Positions 8,491-15,572 of a stretch of DNA of 15,572 nucleotides are shown here, in pieces; within the stretch, counting starts at the first letter, position 1, and each line of letters starts with the position of its first letter. A model generated the notes under the pieces. That model was not told the origin of the DNA. It did no database searches and worked only from the letters and a program-made list of their open reading frames with translations. The position numbers and the translations under genes are program-made. Source of the DNA: Cyclobacteriaceae bacterium (GTDB lineage Bacteria; Bacteroidota; Bacteroidia; Cytophagales; Cyclobacteriaceae); NCBI GenBank assembly GCA_025358195.1, contig JANYKP010000291.1, positions 1 through 15,572 of the forward strand. Direction: 5' to 3'.

Positions 8491-8511
8491 TTTGAAGATT
8501 TTTTGAAGATT
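8491..8511. repeat. direct repeat TTTGAAGATT, 11-bp period
   Basis: TTTGAAGATT occurs at 8491-8500 and again at 8502-8511, one helical turn apart, starting 5 nt after the dyad at 8472-8486. A shorter copy (TTTGAAG) runs into the gltB start at 8575-8581. The spacing puts both copies on the same DNA face, as for paired regulator half-sites; the sequence is AT-rich enough that chance is possible. Confidence 0.4.
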
Positions 8512-8580
8512 CCTGCCATCTTCGTATCAATACCGGTTTCAGCATTGTAAATTTCTTGCTTACTCCTTTGATTTTTTGAA

Positions 8581-11500
8581 GTGAGCGAGACACAGACGTA
8601 CGGACTATATCATCCTTCTTTCGAACACGACTCCTGTGGCGTTGGTTTCATCGCCAACATCAAAGCGCGAAAGTCGCATCAATTGGTAATGGATGCCATT
8701 ACCATGCTCGAACGAATGAGTCATCGCGGAGCATGCGGCTGTGAGCCCAACACCGGCGATGGGGCGGGCATACTCATCCAGATCCCCCATGAGTTCTTTG
8801 CCAACGAATGCAACAAACTTGGTATTAAACTGCCTTCTTACGGGCACTATGCTGTGGGACTTGTATTCTTCCCCCGCGATCCGAAAGCCCGTGAAGAATG
8901 CCGCACCGTATTGAATCGCCAGATAAAGAAAATGAGGATGTCTTTGTTGGGTTATCGGCTGTTGCCCACCAAAAACGACGAGATCGGTGAAACTGCCCTT
9001 CGTGCCGAACCGGTGATGGAACAAATCTTCATCAAACGCCCCGAGTCTATCGATGACCCCGATAACTTCGAACGCAAACTTTTTATTTTACGTAAATACA
9101 CCACCCGTATTGTAACAGAATCGGTGCAGGGAGTTAATAATCAATTCTATTTTTCATCGCTTTCCTACAAAACCATTGCCTACAAAGGCATGCTAACATC
9201 CCGGCAACTGAAGCATTACTTTGCCGACCTGGAGCATGAAGAAGTGGTCTCCGCCCTGGCCGTTATTCATTCCCGTTTTTCCACCAACACATTCCCCTCC
9301 TGGCGATTGTCACAACCCTTCCGCTTTATTGCGCACAATGGCGAGATCAACACGATCCAGGGAAATATCAACTGGCTGAAATCAAAAGAAGCATTCTTCT
9401 CCTCCTCCCATTTTACCCGGGAAGAACTTGAAATGATATTACCTATCTGCAATCCGGCTCAATCGGACTCTTCTAATCTTGACAATGTCATTGAGCTATT
9501 AATGCACTCCGGCCGTTCGTTGCCGCATGTGATGATGATGCTCATACCGGAAGCATGGGATGGCAATGACCAGATGGGCCAGGAGAAAAGAGATTTTTAC
9601 GAATATCACGCCAACCTCATGGAGCCATGGGATGGACCCGCATCCATCACGTTCACCGATGGAAAAATCGTCGGTGCCACGCTGGACCGGAACGGCCTGC
9701 GCCCCTCACGCTATGTCGTGACGGATGATGATCGCGTAATCATGGCATCTGAGGTCGGGGTGCTGGACGTCGATCCCGCCCGGGTCATCACAAAAGGCAG
9801 GTTGCAGCCCGGAAAAATGTTTGTCGTCGACCTTGAACAGGGACGGATCATCAGCGATGAAGAACTGAAAAAAGAGATTTGCACACGCCAACCATACGGC
9901 GAATGGGTGCGTGCGAACAAAGTGCGCTTGCAAGACTTGCCTGAACCGGGAGGAAGTTTTCATAAGTACGATCCCCGTACGTTTATCAAACGTCAGATTT
10001 CCTTCGGCTACACGACCGAAGACGTGCGAGTGGTGCTGGCACAAATGTGTGAGACCGGGAAAGAAGCCCTTGGTTCAATGGGCAGCGATATTCCGTTAGC
10101 GGTCTTATCTAACCAGGCACAACATCTGTCAAGTTATTTCAAACAGCTCTTTGCCCAAGTTACCAACCCCCCGATTGACCCAATTCGCGAAAGGCTCGTC
10201 ATGTCGCTGGCCACTCACGTTGGTGGATCCTTGAACTTGCTGGAAGAAACTCCAGAGCATTGTATCACGCTCGAACTGCCAACACCCATCCTCTCCAACA
10301 GCGATCTCGAAAAAATCCGGTACATCGACCACCGGCATTTGCAAACCAAAACGATCTACACCTATTTCAAGTCTGGAGGCGAACAGGGTTCATTGGAAAA
10401 AGGGTTGAACCGTGTTTGTCAATACGTAACCGATGCCATTGAAGACGGATTCACCATCATCATCCTTTCTGATCGAAGTTTCGACAGCGGTCATGCGCAG
10501 ATTCCTTCATTACTCGCCGTTGCGGCAGTTCATCACGACCTCATTCGCAAGGGTCTCCGTGGAAAAGTCGGGCTGCTAGTGGAGGCAGGTGACGTCTGGG
10601 AAACTCATCACTACGCCACGTTGATCGGCTATGGCGCTTCGGGCGTGAATCCGTATTTGGTGTTTCAAACGATCTTCGACATGAAGAAGCGCAACCTCTT
10701 GAGCGAAGAGCTCACCGAAGAAAAGGCCGTTTACAATTATAAAAAGGCGATGTGCGGAGAGCTTCTCAAAATCATGAGCAAGATGGGCATCAGTACATTG
10801 CAGTCGTATCATGGAGCTCAGATTTTCGAAGCATTGGGCATCACCAAAGAAGTTGTCGATCATTATTTTTCCGGCACAGTGTCACGTATTGGCGGCCTTA
10901 CGCTGGATGACATCGCCAAAGAAGCGCTGGCCAAGCATCGCCTGGCATTTCCCAAGACTTCAAATGGCGCCGCGCAGTTGGAGGTTGGTGGAGTTTATCA
11001 ATGGAAACAGCGGGGAGAAGCACATTTGTTTAATCCGCAGACTATTCATCTGCTTCAACACGCCACGAAGACTAATGACTATCACCTTTTCAAAAAATAT
11101 TCAGCACTCATCAATGAGCAGAGTGAAAAAGCCATCACCCTTCGGAGCCTGTTGAAATTCAGAAAAGGAAAATCGATTCCACTCAGTGAAGTGGAGCCCG
11201 CCACTGGTATTTTTAAACGATTCGCCACCGGTGCGATGTCGTTTGGATCTATTTCACACGAAGCCCACAGCACCCTGGCCATTGCTATGAACCGCATTGG
11301 AGGGAAAAGCAATTGCGGCGAGGGCGGTGAGGATGAAGTACGCTTTCTTCGTAAACAGAATGGTGACTGGGAAAATTCTGCGATCAAGCAAGTTGCCTCC
11401 GGACGCTTTGGTGTAACAAGCTACTACCTCACCAACGCCAAAGAACTTCAAATCAAAATGGCCCAGGGCGCAAAGCCCGGCGAAGGCGGACAACTGCCCG

Positions 11501-13152
11501 GCTACAAAGTAGATGAATGGATCGGGCGTGTACGGCACTCCACTCCCGGAGTGGGTCTCATTTCTCCTCCTCCACATCATGACATTTATTCGATTGAAGA
11601 TCTTGCACAACTCATCTTTGATTTAAAAAATGCCAATCGCGAAGCGCGCATCAGCGTAAAATTGGTCTCGGAAGCGGGAGTTGGCACTGTTGCTTCCGGT
11701 GTTGCCAAAGCGCACGCCGATGTGATCTTGATTTCCGGTCATGATGGGGGTACAGGTGCATCGCCGTTGAGTTCCATACGACATGCCGGTTTACCGTGGG
11801 AACTCGGTCTTGCCGAAGCACATCAAACGCTCGTTCGAAACAAACTCCGTGGCCGTGTGGTATTGCAAACCGATGGACAAATTCGCACTGGTCGCGACTT
11901 GGCTATTGCTGCTATGCTGGGAGCCGAAGAATGGGGTGTGGCTACCGCTGCGCTTGTAACGACAGGCTGCATCATGATGCGGAAATGTCATCTTAATACG
12001 TGTCCCGTTGGTGTGGCTACCCAAAACAAAGAATTGCGGGCACTTTTCACCGGTAAGCCGGAGTATGTGGTGAACTTATTTACTTTCTTAGCTGAGGAAC
12101 TGCGGGAGATCATGGCTGAACTCGGCTTTCGAACGATCAACGAAATGGTTGGTCAAAGTGATTACCTGGAGTTACTGGATATTGACAAACGCTGGAAGGT
12201 GAGCAACCTTGACCTGTCGCCAATTTTATATAAAGAACCGATCAGTCTTGACACGGCCTTGTTTAAACAAGAAGACCAGGATCACAGCATTGATTATGTG
12301 TTGGACCGAACCCTAATCAAGATCGCTAAGCCCTTTCTCGAAGATGGTGAATCCGTTCACGGCGTCTTCCCCATCACGAACGAAGACCGTGCCGTAGGTT
12401 CCATGCTGTCAAACGAGATTTCGAAACGCTATCCACCCTCCAATCTTGGACTTTATAGTTCTACCGATAACCCCTCGGTGCTTCACTTCAAATTTCATGG
12501 AACAGCGGGTCAAAGTTTTGGAGCCTTTGCCGCACGCGGCATTACCTTTGAATTGGAAGGTGACACTAATGATTATTTCGGTAAGGGTCTTTCGGGAGCG
12601 CGGATCATCGTCTATCCCGACAAGCGTATTAAATACGATCCTTCCCAGAACAGTATCGTAGGAAATGTGGCATTGTATGGCGCTACGTCCGGAGAAGTTT
12701 TTCTTCGGGGCCGGGCCGGAGAACGATTCGCCGTTAGAAATTCAGGCGCAAGCGCGGTTGTGGAGGGAGTAGGTGACCACGGTTGCGAATACATGACTGG
12801 AGGAACGGTGGTTGTGTTGGGCGATACCGGAAGAAACTTTGCAGCTGGCATGAGTGGAGGAGTCGCATATGTTTTTGACCCAAAAAGAATCTTTGCGCAA
12901 AATGTAAACATGGAAATGGTTCTGCTGGATGAGAAGGATGAAGAAGATGAATTGCTCCTTCGCACAATGATCATGGATCACCTTACTCATACAAACAGCG
13001 AACTGGCCGCGAAGTTGATTAAGAATTGGGACACGAGTTACCCACAGTTTATAAAGGTTATGCCGGTCGAGTTCAAAGAAGCATTAAAGAAGCAGAAAAG
13101 AAGAATAAAAGAGTTGGTTCCTCTCTCCGCACCGGATAGGAACCAGAGATAA
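8581..13152 (+). CDS. gltB: glutamate synthase (NADPH) large subunit
   Basis: This full-length 1523-aa alpha subunit takes ammonia from glutamine, channels it and makes glutamate from 2-oxoglutarate on FMN. The class II glutamine amidotransferase domain starts at Cys19 (HDSC|GVGF), which becomes the N-terminal nucleophile after an 18-residue propeptide is removed. It continues through SHRGACGC, RFSTNTFPSW (231) and DRNGLRPSR (370) to about 430. The central domain spans about 470-780 (HHYATLIGYGASGVNPYL near 675). The FMN/synthase domain spans about 830-1210 (GSISHEAHSTLA at 889, GHDGGTGASP near 1055). The 3Fe-4S cysteines are C1130, C1136 and C1141 (C-x5-C-x4-C). A GxGxG beta-helix occupies about 1325-1470. 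GTG at 8581 is the only possible start: an in-frame TGA lies at 8569-8571, and no other start codon occurs before Cys19. It is followed after 2 nt by gltD, so the two are translationally coupled. Confidence 0.98.
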   Translation: MSETQTYGLYHPSFEHDSCGVGFIANIKARKSHQLVMDAITMLERMSHRGACGCEPNTGDGAGILIQIPHEFFANECNKLGIKLPSYGHYAVGLVFFPRDPKAREECRTVLNRQIKKMRMSLLGYRLLPTKNDEIGETALRAEPVMEQIFIKRPESIDDPDNFERKLFILRKYTTRIVTESVQGVNNQFYFSSLSYKTIAYKGMLTSRQLKHYFADLEHEEVVSALAVIHSRFSTNTFPSWRLSQPFRFIAHNGEINTIQGNINWLKSKEAFFSSSHFTREELEMILPICNPAQSDSSNLDNVIELLMHSGRSLPHVMMMLIPEAWDGNDQMGQEKRDFYEYHANLMEPWDGPASITFTDGKIVGATLDRNGLRPSRYVVTDDDRVIMASEVGVLDVDPARVITKGRLQPGKMFVVDLEQGRIISDEELKKEICTRQPYGEWVRANKVRLQDLPEPGGSFHKYDPRTFIKRQISFGYTTEDVRVVLAQMCETGKEALGSMGSDIPLAVLSNQAQHLSSYFKQLFAQVTNPPIDPIRERLVMSLATHVGGSLNLLEETPEHCITLELPTPILSNSDLEKIRYIDHRHLQTKTIYTYFKSGGEQGSLEKGLNRVCQYVTDAIEDGFTIIILSDRSFDSGHAQIPSLLAVAAVHHDLIRKGLRGKVGLLVEAGDVWETHHYATLIGYGASGVNPYLVFQTIFDMKKRNLLSEELTEEKAVYNYKKAMCGELLKIMSKMGISTLQSYHGAQIFEALGITKEVVDHYFSGTVSRIGGLTLDDIAKEALAKHRLAFPKTSNGAAQLEVGGVYQWKQRGEAHLFNPQTIHLLQHATKTNDYHLFKKYSALINEQSEKAITLRSLLKFRKGKSIPLSEVEPATGIFKRFATGAMSFGSISHEAHSTLAIAMNRIGGKSNCGEGGEDEVRFLRKQNGDWENSAIKQVASGRFGVTSYYLTNAKELQIKMAQGAKPGEGGQLPGYKVDEWIGRVRHSTPGVGLISPPPHHDIYSIEDLAQLIFDLKNANREARISVKLVSEAGVGTVASGVAKAHADVILISGHDGGTGASPLSSIRHAGLPWELGLAEAHQTLVRNKLRGRVVLQTDGQIRTGRDLAIAAMLGAEEWGVATAALVTTGCIMMRKCHLNTCPVGVATQNKELRALFTGKPEYVVNLFTFLAEELREIMAELGFRTINEMVGQSDYLELLDIDKRWKVSNLDLSPILYKEPISLDTALFKQEDQDHSIDYVLDRTLIKIAKPFLEDGESVHGVFPITNEDRAVGSMLSNEISKRYPPSNLGLYSSTDNPSVLHFKFHGTAGQSFGAFAARGITFELEGDTNDYFGKGLSGARIIVYPDKRIKYDPSQNSIVGNVALYGATSGEVFLRGRAGERFAVRNSGASAVVEGVGDHGCEYMTGGTVVVLGDTGRNFAAGMSGGVAYVFDPKRIFAQNVNMEMVLLDEKDEEDELLLRTMIMDHLTHTNSELAAKLIKNWDTSYPQFIKVMPVEFKEALKKQKRRIKELVPLSAPDRNQR

Positions 13153-13154
13153 TC

Positions 13155-14645
13155 ATGGGAAAGCCGACAGGATTTTTAGAAACCTCGCGCGAGCTCCCGC
13201 AAAAGCGGGATGTGTCACAGCGCATACGCGACTACAAAGAAGTGGAAGGTCCCGTTGACGAAACGATCACACGCAAGCAATCAGGGCGCTGCATGGATTG
13301 TGGCACACCCTTTTGCCATCAAGGCTGTCCGCTGGGGAATAATATTCCTGAATTCAACGATGCCGCCTACCAGGGCAACTGGAAACTTGCCTACGAGATT
13401 CTTGTCTCCACCAACAACTTCCCGGAATTCACAGGTCGTATCTGCCCCGCACCTTGCGAAGCATCCTGTGTGCTTGCCATCAATAAACCAGCAGTCAGCA
13501 TTGAATATATCGAAAAGTCAATCATTGAAAAGGCGTTTGAGAATGGTTATGTCTTGCCAAAAATTCCAGCCACGCGCACTGACAAAAAAATAGCGGTCAT
13601 CGGCTCAGGTCCCGCCGGACTCGCTGCCGCTGCCCAACTGAATTATGCGGGACATCATGTTACTGTTTTTGAACGCGCCGATGAAGTGGGTGGACTATTG
13701 CGGTACGGCATTCCGGATTTCAAACTTGATAAAGCTATACTTGCTCGCAGAATAAAACTCATGGAAGAAGAAGGTATTGCATTCAAAACAAACGCGGATG
13801 TAGGAGTAACTATTTCAGTCCGTCAGCTCCGCGATGATTTCGATGCGATTCTTTTATGCGGTGGTGCCACGATACCCCGTGACTTGCCAATTCCAGGTCG
13901 CAACCTGAAAGGCATTCATTTTGCGATGGATTTTCTTACGCAGCAAAATCGACGGGTAAGTAATAAACAGCCTGTCAAGATCGAGCCTGTCGAGATCGAG
14001 CCTGTCGAGATCATTGCAACAGAAAAAAATGTAATCGTACTGGGCGGAGGTGATACCGGATCCGATTGTGTTGGCACATCAAACCGTCATGGCTCCCGGT
14101 CGGTAACGCAAATTGAATTATTGTCCAAGCCACCGGCTGAACGCAATCACGCTATGCCATGGCCGAACTGGCCAATGATTTTACGAACGTCCAGTTCACA
14201 TGAAGAGGGTTGTGAACGACATTGGAGCATCGTTACAAAGGAGTTTCTCGGAGATGATGCAGGTAATTTAAAAGCCTTGAAAGTTATTGAAGTGGAATGG
14301 AACAAACCCAACGATGGAAAACTTCCATTCTTAAACGAAGTCCCCGGTTCAGAAAAAATAATCCCGTGTGAACTGGTTTTGCTGGCGCTTGGGTTTCTTC
14401 ATCCCCAACAAGAAGGGCTTCTGAAGCAGTTGGGTGTTGAATTTGACGAGCGTGGAAACGTGAAATGCAATTGCTATCTCACATCGGTGGAGGGTATATT
14501 TTCAGCTGGCGATATGCGGCGAGGTCAATCGCTGGTGGTGTGGGCGATTAGTGAAGGAAGAGAAGCAGCGAGGGCGGTGGATGAGTTTTTGATGGGGGAA
14601 TCTTCATTGGAAGCGAAAGAGAAAGGGATTTTGAATTTGGTTTGA
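13155..14645 (+). CDS. gltD: glutamate synthase (NADPH) small subunit
   Basis: This 496-aa beta subunit oxidises NADPH on FAD and passes electrons through 4Fe-4S clusters to the FMN of GltB. N-terminal cluster cysteines are C46, C49, C54 and C58 (CMDCGTPFCHQGC) plus C97, C101 and C105 (ICPAPCEASC). The FAD-binding GSGPAG is at 150-155, the NADPH-binding GGGDTGSDC at 297-305, and the closing FAD motif GIFSAGDMRRGQSLVVWAI at about 447. It is somewhat longer than the E. coli protein (472 aa). Part of the excess is a repeat-encoded segment at 273-286 (P-V-K/E-I-E units) directly before the NADPH motif; the frame stays open and every cofactor motif is intact, so the protein should be functional. 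ATG at 13155 follows the gltB stop by 2 nt. No terminator is visible after the stop; foreign-looking DNA begins almost at once. Confidence 0.97.
   Translation: MGKPTGFLETSRELPQKRDVSQRIRDYKEVEGPVDETITRKQSGRCMDCGTPFCHQGCPLGNNIPEFNDAAYQGNWKLAYEILVSTNNFPEFTGRICPAPCEASCVLAINKPAVSIEYIEKSIIEKAFENGYVLPKIPATRTDKKIAVIGSGPAGLAAAAQLNYAGHHVTVFERADEVGGLLRYGIPDFKLDKAILARRIKLMEEEGIAFKTNADVGVTISVRQLRDDFDAILLCGGATIPRDLPIPGRNLKGIHFAMDFLTQQNRRVSNKQPVKIEPVEIEPVEIIATEKNVIVLGGGDTGSDCVGTSNRHGSRSVTQIELLSKPPAERNHAMPWPNWPMILRTSSSHEEGCERHWSIVTKEFLGDDAGNLKALKVIEVEWNKPNDGKLPFLNEVPGSEKIIPCELVLLALGFLHPQQEGLLKQLGVEFDERGNVKCNCYLTSVEGIFSAGDMRRGQSLVVWAISEGREAARAVDEFLMGESSLEAKEKGILNLV
13971..14012. repeat. in-frame 15-bp tandem repeat inside gltD (2.8 copies)
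   Basis: The units are CCTGTCAAGATCGAG (13971-13985), CCTGTCGAGATCGAG (13986-14000) and CCTGTCGAGATC (14001-14012). Because 15 is a multiple of 3, the frame is kept and each unit encodes Pro-Val-Lys/Glu-Ile-Glu. The position corresponds to a surface loop between the end of an FAD-domain helix (FLTQQNRRVS) and the strand leading to GGGDTGSDC. Confidence 0.9.
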
Positions 14646-14698
14646 CACTGAATGCGTTTCACGCAAAGGGTGCTAAGCAAACCGCAGCAGCAAGACCG

Positions 14699-14770
14699 GA
14701 GATTTACACGCACGTAACGAGCAAGGCACTGAGCGGCATAAAAGGTCCGCTCGACAGTTTGGAATTTTGA
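14699..14770 (+). pseudogene. C-terminal remnant of a tyrosine recombinase/integrase
   Basis: The frame reads EIYTHVTSKALSGIKGPLD followed by SLEF and a TGA stop at 14768-14770. This is the typical end of a phage/integron-type tyrosine recombinase: the catalytic Tyr (codon 14705-14707) in IYTH, then the C-terminal helix and the '-PLD-L' tail common in IntI-like enzymes. The GHxxxxTT segment that should precede it is absent; upstream there is only Ala-rich unrelated sequence back to the gltD stop, with no Arg-His-Arg catalytic residues. It is therefore a decapitated remnant, non-functional as it stands, and begins only about 50 nt after gltD. Confidence 0.75.
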
Positions 14771-14972
14771 GAACGAATGGGTAGCCTTAAGAAATGAACG
14801 TAGCAACAAAACGATGCCGGTTGACATTAGAAAATGGAAGTCTTCCCCGTACATAATGGGAAGTACACGCTATACTGTTGCTCTTATTCCATGAATTTGG
14901 ATGTGTATGCGCAACGGAGTTGCGGGATCGCTAATGTTGTGGGTAATGCTTTCAGGACAGAGTAGTCAACTT
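14771..14972. other. noncoding leader between integrase remnant and YwqK-like gene
   Basis: No credible gene lies here; the forward frames are short and broken. Short dyads are present: GGAAG-T-CTTCC (14836-14846) and CGCAAC-GGA-GTTGCG (14910-14924). A TATACT hexamer at 14871-14876 could serve as a -10 box, but no matching upstream element was found. With the preceding 14646-14770, the whole interval between gltD and the next start is 327 nt and appears to be accessory DNA. No attC consensus ends (RYYYAAC / GTTRRRY) could be paired. Confidence 0.5.
14910..14924. repeat. inverted repeat CGCAAC-GGA-GTTGCG
   Basis: Perfect 6-bp arms flank a 3-nt loop, about 50 nt before the secreted-protein start. 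There is no T run, so it is not a terminator. It lies in DNA that an over-long start choice (ATG at 14901) would translate as MCMRNGVAGSL..., which does not look like a protein N-terminus. It could be part of a recombination site or a regulatory hairpin. Confidence 0.5.
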
Positions 14973-15461
14973 ATGAGAAGATTAATATTTTACTTTTTGA
15001 CAATTATTTCTATCGCGACCTATGGACAAGGGTCTGAGGAAAGAGTTTTATATGTAGTGGACTCGATAGCAATAATAGAAGATCCAGGAGAGGAAGAAGG
15101 TTCTGTAACTGAGTCGGACATCGAGACATTAACTGTTGTGACAACCAAAGCTGACATTGAACGATTTGGCTACAAAGAGTTGGACAAGATTATTTTTATC
15201 ATAACTAAAGAGTACGCCAAGAGACCAGAAGAGTTAAGGAAGATTCCGACAACAAAAAAAATGGAACGAAGAAATGGACAATGGCACCTCTCTAAATCGA
15301 CAATTCCATATTCAGGACAATTCATTGACTATTTTTTCAATGGCAAAAAGCAAGGAGATGGAACATTGAAAGACGGAGTACTTGATGGACGTAGAAATGT
15401 TTATTATCAAAACGGAAACTTGAGTTACTATAGGGGGTCTCTAATAACTCGATTTTCGTGA
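14973..15461 (+). CDS. secreted YwqK/MORN-like repeat protein, probably 3'-truncated
   Basis: I choose ATG at 14973 (162 aa) because it yields a signal peptide (MRRLIFYFLTIISIATYGQG); the in-frame ATG at 14901 would put 24 odd residues in front. The mature protein has an N-terminal part of about 90 residues (VLYVVDSIAIIEDP... TVVTTKADIERFGY... FIITKEYAKRPEEL). YwqK/MORN-like units follow: PYSGQFIDYFFNGKKQGDGTL, then DGVLDGRRNVYYQNGNLSYY. Proteins of this style in Bacteroidota usually continue with further repeats; here the second unit is followed at once by RGSLITRFS and a stop, next to a G-run at 15433. This suggests the 3' end was replaced. YwqK-like proteins are annotated as antitoxin- or immunity-like, but no toxin is adjacent and the function is unknown. 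It is visibly more A+T rich than gltBD, fitting acquired DNA. Confidence 0.7.
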   Translation: MRRLIFYFLTIISIATYGQGSEERVLYVVDSIAIIEDPGEEEGSVTESDIETLTVVTTKADIERFGYKELDKIIFIITKEYAKRPEELRKIPTTKKMERRNGQWHLSKSTIPYSGQFIDYFFNGKKQGDGTLKDGVLDGRRNVYYQNGNLSYYRGSLITRFS

Positions 15462-15572
15462 AGTGAATTTTCGATTTTATTTTTTTTGACAAGTTTTTCT
15501 TCATTTTTCCCTTATGCCGACCTCTTTATCAGAGGTTTTGCCTCTTGAGGAGGCATCATTAGCTCCAATGGG
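15433..15572. other. T-rich, hairpin-rich end of window; possible insertion boundary and start of another gene
   Basis: The segment opens with GGGGGTCTCTAATAA, where the upstream gene loses its repeat pattern. It contains a direct repeat TCGATTTT (15449-15456 and 15471-15478) and long T tracts. Two hairpins follow: ACCTCT-TTATC-AGAGGT (15520-15536) and GCCTC-TTGAG-GAGGC (15540-15554). An ATG at 15514 opens a plus-strand frame to the window edge (MPTSLSEVLPLEEASLAP...). A minus-strand frame entering from the edge ends at a stop inside the T-rich tract. I cannot tell which, if either, is coding. Confidence 0.35.

Noticed and set aside
8548..8555. TAAATTTC as the -7 box of a gltB promoter
   Set aside because: It matches TAnnTTTG except for the last base, but no TTTG/TTG element lies about 20 nt upstream, so it is not supported as a promoter.
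8605..9024. 139-aa minus-strand frame antisense to gltB
   Set aside because: It covers the glutaminase domain of gltB, whose conserved motifs explain the sequence fully.
14653..14665. TGCGT-TTC-ACGCA as a gltD terminator
   Set aside because: The stem is only 5 bp and no T tract follows; it lies in the foreign-looking junction DNA.
14901..14972. Longer start for the YwqK-like protein (ATG at 14901)
   Set aside because: The added 24 residues are encoded by a palindromic leader and precede a complete signal peptide starting at 14973.
14771..14972. Canonical integron attC site
   Set aside because: I searched for a paired RYYYAAC and GTTRRRY flanking an imperfect palindrome and found only partial matches such as GTTGTGG; I do not call attC.

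Overview
The window looks like chromosomal DNA of a Bacteroidota bacterium, most likely of the Cytophagales type. The evidence is: exported proteins whose signal peptides end in '-Ala-Gln'; starts with no clear Shine-Dalgarno sequence; a large secreted Asp-box (sortilin/VPS10-like) beta-propeller protein; an orphan 8-helix MacB/FtsX-type ABC permease of the form common in that phylum; and a YwqK/MORN-like secreted protein. This placement is inference from protein style. No rRNA or other phylogenetic marker is present.

Layout. 1-85: the last 27 codons of an upstream plus-strand gene, then a strong hairpin terminator (100-128). 145-3285 (+): secreted Asp-box propeller protein of 1046 aa. 3311-3336: a terminator between two convergent genes. 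3372-4736 (-): cytosolic M20 metallodipeptidase. 4812-5663 (-): unrecognised exported protein. 5664-5883: divergent regulatory region. 5884-8382 (+): ABC transporter permease without an ATPase beside it. 8383-8580: intergenic region with an 8-bp tandem repeat, a 15-bp dyad and an 11-bp-spaced direct repeat. 8581-14645 (+): the gltB-gltD operon for NADPH-dependent glutamate synthase, with GTG as the only possible gltB start and a 2-nt gap between the genes.

The last kilobase (14646-15572) is different. Right after the gltD stop, with no terminator, lies the C-terminal tail of a tyrosine recombinase, including its catalytic Tyr motif. Then come about 200 nt of noncoding, palindrome-bearing DNA and a visibly AT-richer gene for a secreted YwqK/MORN-like protein. 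That gene seems to be cut off inside its second repeat at a G-run junction, followed by T-rich, hairpin-rich DNA running to the window edge. This reads as an accessory or mobile insertion point behind a core operon, possibly a decayed integron-like cassette. No canonical attC site could be seen.

How the genes work together: gltB and gltD form one enzyme, converting glutamine plus 2-oxoglutarate to two glutamates, and are central to ammonia assimilation. The other genes look like independent units: peptide turnover (M20), envelope or secreted functions (Asp-box protein, unknown exported protein, YwqK-like protein) and an envelope ABC system. The most notable oddity inside a core gene is an in-frame 15-bp tandem repeat in gltD, placed just before the NADPH-binding motif.
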